Part shown: positions 1 to 4,703 of the stretch, in pieces
How the letters are laid out: each line of letters opens with the position of its first letter
Numbering within the stretch: position 1 is the first letter of the stretch
Assembly (NCBI GenBank): GCA_007122045.1
Contig: SKJM01000308.1
Span: 1-5,935, forward strand
Direction: 5' to 3'
DNA length: 5,935 nucleotides
Source of the DNA: Planctomycetales bacterium
GTDB lineage: Bacteria > Planctomycetota > Planctomycetia > Pirellulales > Thermoguttaceae
Notes under the pieces: model-generated
Databases searched by the model: none
Seen by the model: the letters and a program-made list of their open reading frames with translations, nothing else
What the model was told of the DNA's origin: nothing
Translations under genes and position numbers: made by a program

Positions 1-198
1 GGAACCGGTTCCGCGCCGGTTGGGGGGATCCGTGCCTCACCGAGCCCGAACCGGACGGCGAAACGGCCCGTCCCTGAGCGGCTTCCCAAGCGCCGTCGCC
101 CCGACGAACAAGCCCGAAACATGGGACAAGGCGTTGTCACGACGGACGCAAACCCACTCAAGCCCCTCTAACAGGGCAGCCACTATATGGGCTGAGAG
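1..198. other. Upstream flank without a confident gene
   Basis: The window opens on a perfect 12-bp palindrome (GGAACCGGTTCC, 1-12). Frame 1 is open from the window edge to a TAA at 169-171 and would give a 56-residue basic, proline-rich tail ending in NPLKPL. Frame 3 is open to a TGA at 75-77. Either could be the last residues of a gene that starts upstream, but neither carries a recognisable motif, and the third-position GC of the frame-1 reading looks lower than in the clear genes. No RNA gene is visible. Confidence 0.3.
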
Positions 199-340
199 GT
201 AGGGTGGTGACAAGCAAGCCAAGACCGTGGTGGGACTTCGGTCGCTCGCCCGGGCCTGCTTCAAGCGGACGGCGTGCAAACCAGCCAGACGTGGCTTGCG
301 CAGTCCCACCAACGACTTACGCGACCTTGTCCCACCCTAC
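199..340. repeat. Nested imperfect inverted repeat, MITE-like
   Basis: The outer arms are GTAGGGTGGTGACAAG (199-214) and CTTGTCCCACCCTAC (326-340). They are reverse complements except for one extra T in the left arm. An inner pair, TGGTGGGACT (228-237) and AGTCCCACCA (302-311), is perfect. A third pair, GCAAGCC (214-220) and GGCTTGC (293-299), is also perfect but crosses the inner pair, so the two cannot form in the same simple hairpin. There is no transposase and no convincing target-site duplication. The structure fits a non-autonomous or degenerate palindromic element; short ORFs on either strand here are by-products of the repeat. That it is dispersed in the genome is inference. Confidence 0.5.
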
Positions 341-386
341 ATGAATAATCCGGGCTAACAGGGGGTGCGTTGCAGAAGACGGATCC

Positions 387-426
387 AACAGAGTTTCTCT
401 GTTCGCTCCTGTTTGCTCCTGTTCGC
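387..426. repeat. Short hairpin followed by tandem 10-bp motif
   Basis: AACAGAG-TTT-CTCTGTT (387-403) is a perfect 7-bp stem with a 3-nt loop. It leads directly into degenerate 10-bp units: GTTCGCTCCT (401-410), GTTTGCTCCT (411-420) and a partial GTTCGC (421-426). No T-run follows the hairpin, so it is not an obvious terminator. From memory, similar strings occur between genes in Pirellulales genomes; this was not checked. Confidence 0.4.
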
Positions 427-490
427 CCCATTCGTTTCTGCCTTGAATTGGCGGGCCGTGGCTTTTCGCGAAAAAAAACGCTTCAGGCTC

Positions 491-520
491 TTGACTCCGG
501 GAGGGCCGGCTTGCCAGAAT
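491..520 (+). promoter_or_regulatory. Weak sigma70-like promoter candidate for the HhH-HTH gene
   Basis: TTGACT (491-496, five of six to TTGACA) is followed after 18 nt by CAGAAT (515-520, four of six to TATAAT). It would give a leader of nearly 190 nt before the start at 715. Spacing and the -10 match are only moderate, so this is a candidate, not a firm call. Confidence 0.25.
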
Positions 521-714
521 GAGGGCTGCTTCGGTTCCCGCCTGAATGCCAAGCCCGGTGCCTCCCGGCATCGGAACCCGAAACAAACCCCTGCGAGCCC
601 TCGAGCCGCCGCGACCGGACGGCGCCGGTCGGTCATTGCTGGGGAGCGCGAAAGGAGTGGCGCGGGGGGCCACACCCTCCCAGGACCCGCAACCCTACCT
701 TCCAGGAGAAAGCC

Positions 715-1872
715 ATGAATTCCCCAACGCCCACCGCGCTCGACGAGGTCCAGGTGGTCGGACGTCTGGAAAACCTCCGAAAGATCCTCCAAGACGAGTC
801 GTACGCCGAGCACCGCCGCAAGCCGCTGGCCTACTGGGCCCTGCCGACCGACCGCCGGCTGCCGCTGGCCTTCCTGGGGCGGACGCTGGACGACCTGTTG
901 GCGGCGCCCTTCGAGCAGCTTGCCGCCACGCCGGGCATCGGGCAGAAGAAGCTGGGCTCGTTCGTCATGCTGCTCGCCCGGGCCGCCAACACCGACCCGT
1001 CGGAAATCCTCCCCGAGGAAACGTTCGTTCGCGACCTTGCCGCGTGGGCGCAGCAGTCGAAGGCATCCAGGGCGTCTTCCGACGGCAATGACGGCTTCGA
1101 CCCCTCGGGCGTCTCGGAGGTGGTGTGGTCGCAGTGGCGGGCGAGCGTGGTGAAGCACGGGTTGGGCGACGAGCCGCTGGGGCGGTTCGCGCCGAGTTTG
1201 CAGCAGATGACGCGGGTGATCTGGAACACGCCGCTGGGGGCCTACGTCGACCGCACCCTGGCCGACATGCGGAGCATGAAGACGCACGGCGAGAAGCGTA
1301 TTCGGGCGATCCTGGAAGTGTTTCACAGCGTGTACACGCTGGTGGCCGGCATGGGCGTGCAGGAGCACCTGGTGGTGCGGATTGTGCCCAAACGGATCGA
1401 CCGGGTCGAGCAGTGGGTGGGACAGGTGCTGCAGCAGGCGGGAATGCCCACCACCGACGAATTGACCGAGCATTTTGTCACCCCGCTCTTGAACCAAGTG
1501 CAGACCGACGTGAACCGGCAGATTGCGGCGCTGGCCGAAAGCCGGCTGGGCATCGGCGCCCCGATGACCAGCGTGCGCCAGGCGGCCCGCGCGATGGGGC
1601 TGACGCGGGCGCGGGTGTATCAACTGCTCAACGAGATCAACGACGTCATGCAGGTGCGTTGGCCGATGGGGCGTCACCAGGTGTACGAGCTTCGCGAAAA
1701 GCTGCACGCCGAGGCGGCGCAACTGCGCCAACCACCGGATCTGCGGCAATTCCTCGCGGCGGTGGAGTTGTTTTACCCGGGCGCCCGGCGCGGGGCGGCG
1801 GGTCCGCTGGAACCGGCCCTTGAGCGGCCGGCCCCCGCCGAGCCGCGCGAGGCGATGGCCGTTTCCGGTTGA
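715..1872 (+). CDS. Putative nucleic-acid-binding protein with HhH-like segments and a C-terminal HTH
   Basis: A 385-residue protein that I cannot assign to a named family. Residues 66-90 contain a helix-hairpin-helix signature (ATPGIGQKKL), a DNA-backbone-binding motif also found in the RNA polymerase alpha C-terminal domain and in repair proteins. Residues 178-207 (TLADMRSMKTHGEKRIRAIL) look like a second, alpha-CTD-type HhH. Residues 285-312 (RQAARAMGLTRARVYQLLNE) read as a helix-turn-helix resembling sigma region 4. The tail from about 357 is Pro/Ala/Glu-rich and probably disordered. No signal peptide or membrane segment is seen, so it is probably cytoplasmic. The start is supported by AGGAG at 704-708, six nt before ATG. 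The next gene follows after 82 nt in the same direction, so cotranscription is possible. A transcription or DNA-transaction role is inference; no catalytic motif is visible. Confidence 0.85.
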   Translation: MNSPTPTALDEVQVVGRLENLRKILQDESYAEHRRKPLAYWALPTDRRLPLAFLGRTLDDLLAAPFEQLAATPGIGQKKLGSFVMLLARAANTDPSEILPEETFVRDLAAWAQQSKASRASSDGNDGFDPSGVSEVVWSQWRASVVKHGLGDEPLGRFAPSLQQMTRVIWNTPLGAYVDRTLADMRSMKTHGEKRIRAILEVFHSVYTLVAGMGVQEHLVVRIVPKRIDRVEQWVGQVLQQAGMPTTDELTEHFVTPLLNQVQTDVNRQIAALAESRLGIGAPMTSVRQAARAMGLTRARVYQLLNEINDVMQVRWPMGRHQVYELREKLHAEAAQLRQPPDLRQFLAAVELFYPGARRGAAGPLEPALERPAPAEPREAMAVSG

Positions 1873-1954
1873 CCGGCCGCCGCAGACCGTTCAACGAGCG
1901 AATTGCCGTCCGCTGCTCACGCAAAGCGTGCATCCCCGTGCCCCGGAGTCTGCA

Positions 1955-2776
1955 ATGCCCAATGCCGTGCGTTACCTTGTATTCGACGTCGAGAGCGCCG
2001 CCGACGCCCCGCTGGTGGCCAGGCTCCGCTACGCGGGGCAGCAGCTCGACCCGGCCGAGGCGGTTCGCCGCTACCGGGCGGAACTGATGGAGAAGCACCA
2101 GAGCGACTTCATCCCCTATACGTTCCAGGCCCCGGTGGCCATTGCCGTGGGCAAAGTGGCCGGCGACATGCGGCTGCAAGACGTGGTCGTCCTCGACGAG
2201 CCCCGGTTCCGCCCGCACGTGATGACCGACCACTTCTGGCGCGGGTGGGAGGCCTACCGCCGCCCGACGCTGGTGAGCTTCAACGGCCGCGGGTTCGACC
2301 TGCCGCTTCTGGAGTTGGCCGCGTTTCGCTTCGGGCTGAGCCTGCCCGGCTGGTTCCAGGCGGCCGGCAAGACTTTCGAGCAGCCCCGCAGCCGCTACAA
2401 CGTGCAGTCGCACATCGACCTGTGCGAGCTGCTGACGAACTTCGGCGCCACGCGGTTCACCGGGGGGCTGAACCTGGCGGCGAACATCCTTGGCAAGCCG
2501 GGCAAGATGGACGTCCAGGGCGACATGGTGCAAGACATGGTCGACGCCGGCAAGCTGCCCGAAGTGAACGACTACTGCCGCTGCGACGTGCTCGACACCT
2601 ACTTCGTCTTCCTCCGCACCCGCGTGATGCTCGGCCAGCTTACCCTCGAGACCGAGCAGAAGATCATCGCCGAGACCAAGGCATGGCTGGAGCGGAAGGC
2701 CGGCGAGGTAGCCGCCTATCGCCTCTACCTCGACCGCTGGGGCGACTGGCCCAACCCGTGGACGGCGGGCGACTAA
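1955..2776 (+). CDS. Stand-alone 3'-5' exonuclease, PolB-exonuclease-like (DEDDy)
   Basis: A 273-residue protein matching the family described as predicted 3'-5' exonuclease related to the PolB exonuclease domain. Such enzymes remove nucleotides from 3' ends using two metal ions held by acidic residues. Exo I is FDVES with D11 and E13. Exo II is SFNGRGFD with N110 and D115. A conserved-looking HID has D155. Exo III is Y207-CRC-D211, the Yx3D signature of the DEDDy group. No polymerase domain follows, so it is the exonuclease alone. The ATG at 1955 is chosen because GGAG lies at 1945-1948, six nt upstream, and because the beta strand leading to D11 begins just after it. A longer in-frame start at 1820 would overlap the preceding gene and add a Pro/Arg-rich, unconserved-looking 45 residues. 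The 82-bp gap before it holds a small hairpin (CACGC-AAA-GCGTG, 1918-1930). The natural substrate is unknown. Confidence 0.88.
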   Translation: MPNAVRYLVFDVESAADAPLVARLRYAGQQLDPAEAVRRYRAELMEKHQSDFIPYTFQAPVAIAVGKVAGDMRLQDVVVLDEPRFRPHVMTDHFWRGWEAYRRPTLVSFNGRGFDLPLLELAAFRFGLSLPGWFQAAGKTFEQPRSRYNVQSHIDLCELLTNFGATRFTGGLNLAANILGKPGKMDVQGDMVQDMVDAGKLPEVNDYCRCDVLDTYFVFLRTRVMLGQLTLETEQKIIAETKAWLERKAGEVAAYRLYLDRWGDWPNPWTAGD

Positions 2777-2788
2777 CCCAGTTTCCTT

Positions 2789-2806
2789 CTGGGAAACCGT
2801 TCCCAG
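2789..2806 (+). terminator. Hairpin downstream of the exonuclease gene, possible terminator
   Basis: CTGGGAA-ACCG-TTCCCAG is a perfect 7-bp stem with a 4-nt loop, starting 13 nt after the stop codon. An alternative stem GTTTCC/GGAAAC (2781-2786 with 2792-2797) competes with it. No T-tract follows, so classical intrinsic termination is doubtful. It abuts, and by two bases overlaps, the inverted repeat at 2805-2889 and may be part of that element. Confidence 0.35.
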
Positions 2807-2889
2807 GGGACTGTCCCAATTTTCGCGGCAGATCGGGGAATATGCCCAATGCGTCAACCGCTCCAGCCGCGAAAATGGGACTGTCCCCT
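2805..2889. repeat. 85-bp MITE-like element with about 25-bp inverted arms
   Basis: The left arm (2805-2829) and the reverse complement of the right arm (2866-2889) read AGGGGAC-T/A-GTCCCA followed by TTTTCGCGGC. They differ by one substitution and one extra A in the left arm, and enclose a 36-nt loop. Each arm also contains its own small palindrome, GGGAC-N-GTCCC. There is no coding capacity and no clear target-site duplication. It lies between the exonuclease gene and the trpB2 promoter. A non-autonomous mobile or REP-like element is the likely nature; copy number cannot be judged from one window. Confidence 0.65.
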
Positions 2890-2944
2890 TCGTATGCAGC
2901 AGAGAAAACAGCCTGCGCCACCGGCCCGTGAACGCTTACCCTTC

Positions 2945-2972
2945 TGGACATCGCCGCACGCCGAAGTATAAT
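2945..2972 (+). promoter_or_regulatory. Near-consensus sigma70-type promoter of trpB2
   Basis: TGGACA (2945-2950, five of six to TTGACA), a 16-nt spacer and a perfect TATAAT (2967-2972). Transcription would begin near 2979, leaving a leader of about 170 nt before the trpB2 start. It is the best promoter match I found in this window and separates trpB2 transcriptionally from the exonuclease gene. Confidence 0.55.
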
Positions 2973-3085
2973 GGGGCTTTTGTGGGCGCACGGGCTACTG
3001 TCCGGCCCGGGCTTGGGAGGCGGCGGCTTGCTTCTAAGTCCTTTGCCGGCAAGGCGTTGCGTTCACTGATGGGTATTGATTGAAT

Positions 3086-3120
3086 GGGAAACACCGACAC
3101 CGGCCGGGTTCGGTGTTCCC
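3086..3120 (+). promoter_or_regulatory. Strong leader hairpin upstream of trpB2
   Basis: GGGAAACACCGA (3086-3097) pairs with TCGGTGTTCCC (3110-3120), leaving a single bulged A and a 12-nt loop that itself contains CCGGCCGG. It ends 14 nt before the Shine-Dalgarno sequence and has no T-run, so it is more likely to act on translation or mRNA stability than on termination. It does not match a riboswitch class I recognise. The longer in-frame reading from 3080 would translate through it. Confidence 0.45.
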
Positions 3121-3134
3121 GGGTCCTGCGCGAA

Positions 3135-3140
3135 AAGGAG
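3135..3140 (+). promoter_or_regulatory. Ribosome binding site that decides the trpB2 start
   Basis: AAGGAG lies eight nt before the ATG at 3149. This selects 3149 over the in-frame ATG at 3080, which has no comparable site and would add 23 residues lying inside the leader hairpin. Confidence 0.75.
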
Positions 3141-3148
3141 CGACGACA

Positions 3149-4507
3149 ATGTGTGCAAAGCGGATCCTGCTGGAGGAAAACGACATCCCGAAGGCATGGT
3201 ATAACCTGGCGGCCGACCTGCCGAAACCGGTCCCTCCACCGCGGCATCCGCAAACGCACGAGCCGGTTCCGCCCGAAGCCCTGGCGCCGATCTTCGCCAA
3301 GGCCCTGATCGAGCAGGAAATGAGCCAAGAGCGCTGGATTGAGATTCCCGAACCGATCCGCCGGATCCTGGCCATCTGGCGGCCGGCGCCGCTGGTTCGG
3401 GCGGAGAATCTCGAGCGGGCGCTCCGCACGCCGGCCCGCATCTACTTCAAGGACGAGAGCCACAGCCCCCCCGGCAGCCACAAGCCCAACACGGCCATCG
3501 CGCAGGCGTACTATAACAAGGTGGAGGGCATCAACCGGCTGAGCACGGAGACGGGGGCGGGGCAGTGGGGCAGCGCGCTGGCCTTCGCGTGCGCGCAGCT
3601 CGACATGGAGTGCAAGGTGTACATGGTGAAGGTCAGTTACCACCAGAAACCCTATCGCCGTTCGATGATGCACGCCTGGGGCGCCGAGGTCGTGCCCAGC
3701 CCCTCCGAAGAAACCGAGGCCGGACGCCAGATCCTCGCCCACGACCCCGACTGTCCCGGCGCGCTGGGCATCGCCATCAGCGAGGCCGTCGAAGCCGCCG
3801 TGCGGCGCGACGATACGAAGTACACCCTCGGCAGCGTGCTCAACCACGTGATGCTGCACCAGTCGGTCATCGGGCTGGAGGCCGAGAAGCAGTTCGAGAT
3901 GGCCGAGGACTTCCCCGACGTGGTCATCGGCTGCGTAGGCGGGGGCAGCAACTTCGCCGGCCTGGCCTTCCCCTTCCTGCGCCACAAGACCGCCGGACGC
4001 GACATCCGCTTCATCGCCTGCGAGCCTCGGAGCTGCCCCACCATGAGCCGCGGCCAGTACCGCTACGACTTCGGCGATACCACCATGCTCACCCCCCTGC
4101 TGAAGATGTTCACCCTCGGCCACAGCTTCGTGCCGCCGGGCATTCACGCCGGCGGGCTGCGATACCACGGCATGGCGCCCATGGTGAGCCTCAGCGCCGA
4201 GTTGGGGCTCATCGAGGCCGTCGCCTTCCACCAACTCGAATGCTTCGAGGCCGCCATCCTGTTCGCCAAGACCGAAGGCATCATTCCCGCCCCGGAAACC
4301 TCGCACGCCGTTCGCTGCGCCGTGGCCGAGGCCGAGCGCTGCCGCGAGACGGGCGAGGAAAAGTGCATTGTGTTCAACTTTTCGGGCCACGGCATCTGCG
4401 ACCTCGGCGCGTACGACCGCTACTTCAGCGGCGAACTGGAGGATTACGCCTACCCCCAGGAGAAAATCGAAGCCGCCATCGCCGAACTGCCGGCGGTCGA
4501 GGGATAG
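3149..4507 (+). CDS. trpB2: TrpB2-type tryptophan synthase beta chain (PLP enzyme)
   Basis: A 452-residue PLP-dependent beta-replacement enzyme of the TrpB-like (TrpB2) family. Family members condense indole with serine, or with O-phosphoserine in at least one archaeal case, to give L-tryptophan. K112 in GSHKPNTA is the Schiff-base lysine. E134 with GAGQW (136-140) is the catalytic-glutamate/carboxylate-binding loop; GAGQWG rather than GAGQHG is typical of TrpB2. GGGSN at 264-268 binds the cofactor phosphate. EGIIPAPE (376-383) and SGHG (412-415) are the conserved C-terminal segments. The protein is longer than the usual TrpB1 of about 400 residues, as expected for TrpB2, with the family's N-terminal extension. 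All key residues appear intact. No trpA or other trp gene is in the window, so it may act without TrpA, salvaging indole. It has its own promoter, leader and terminator. A different beta-replacement substrate cannot be excluded. Confidence 0.95.
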   Translation: MCAKRILLEENDIPKAWYNLAADLPKPVPPPRHPQTHEPVPPEALAPIFAKALIEQEMSQERWIEIPEPIRRILAIWRPAPLVRAENLERALRTPARIYFKDESHSPPGSHKPNTAIAQAYYNKVEGINRLSTETGAGQWGSALAFACAQLDMECKVYMVKVSYHQKPYRRSMMHAWGAEVVPSPSEETEAGRQILAHDPDCPGALGIAISEAVEAAVRRDDTKYTLGSVLNHVMLHQSVIGLEAEKQFEMAEDFPDVVIGCVGGGSNFAGLAFPFLRHKTAGRDIRFIACEPRSCPTMSRGQYRYDFGDTTMLTPLLKMFTLGHSFVPPGIHAGGLRYHGMAPMVSLSAELGLIEAVAFHQLECFEAAILFAKTEGIIPAPETSHAVRCAVAEAERCRETGEEKCIVFNFSGHGICDLGAYDRYFSGELEDYAYPQEKIEAAIAELPAVEG

Positions 4508-4531
4508 GCCGCGCGGGGACCGGCCTTTTTT
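4506..4531 (+). terminator. Intrinsic terminator overlapping the trpB2 stop
   Basis: AGGCCG (4506-4511) pairs with CGGCCT (4521-4526) around a 9-nt loop, and TTTTTT fills 4526-4531. The stem begins inside the TAG stop codon. The stem is short but entirely GC apart from its closing pair. It would separate trpB2 from selD, with an unknown degree of read-through. Confidence 0.55.
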
Positions 4532-4654
4532 GGAGTGCGGAGGCTTGACGCCGCTTTCGTTTTGCGTGAGCTTTGGCGTTTTGCACGGTGGCTGTTGGCG
4601 GCGCGGACAGAGGGAAAGGCATAGCCAAAGCGGCGTCAAGCCGCCGCACTCCAA
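4530..4654. repeat. 125-bp inverted-repeat element between trpB2 and selD
   Basis: The 28-bp arms 4530-4557 and 4627-4654 are reverse complements with a single mismatch (A at 4541 where C is expected). The arm begins TTGGAGTGCGG and ends TTGACGCCGCTTT. The 69-nt centre contains GCTTTGGC (4570-4577), which also pairs with GCCAAAGC (4624-4631). Because of the symmetry, both strands encode nearly the same peptide ends, LECGGLTPL and SGVKPPHSK. I recall these as recurring in spurious predicted proteins of planctomycetes (not checked). Outside it, CGCGCGGGG (4510-4518) and CCCCGCGCG (4662-4670) form a further perfect 9-bp pair. It is probably a non-autonomous dispersed element; no transposase is present. 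Confidence 0.7.
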
Positions 4655-4703
4655 GAACACGCCCCGCGCGTGAAACATCGCCCGCCCATTGGGAATCGCC
4701 CCT

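Larger units (their letters stand above)
341..714. other. Intergenic/leader region before the HhH-HTH gene
   Basis: No gene is supported here. Visible structures are a perfect 12-bp palindrome TTTTCGCGAAAA (463-474) running into an A-tract, and a hairpin GACCGG-ACGGCG-CCGGTC (613-630) that would lie in the leader of the gene at 715. The overlapping frames on both strands are compositionally poor and lack recognisable motifs. The hairpin/tandem motif at 387-426 and the promoter candidate at 491-520 are listed separately. Confidence 0.45.

Noticed and set aside
1..171. C-terminal tail of an upstream gene in frame 1
   Set aside because: It is open to the window edge, but only 56 residues of basic, proline-rich sequence with no motif; frame 3 is an equal candidate, so no CDS is called.
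37..312. 91-residue minus-strand frame
   Set aside because: It overlaps the nested inverted repeat, has no motif, and is best explained as a repeat-derived spurious frame.
401..426. CRISPR-like short repeats
   Set aside because: The units are 10 bp, directly tandem and without spacers; no cas gene is present.
355..1749. 464-residue open frame on the minus strand
   Set aside because: Antisense to the HhH/HTH gene, rich in His/Arg/Pro/Leu, with no motif and no plausible ribosome binding context.
1820..1954. Longer exonuclease start overlapping the preceding gene
   Set aside because: The added 45 residues are Arg/Pro-rich and unlike the family, and GGAG sits correctly before 1955.
3080..3148. 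Longer trpB2 start at 3080
   Set aside because: It would place 23 extra residues in the leader hairpin; AAGGAG eight nt before 3149 supports the internal ATG.
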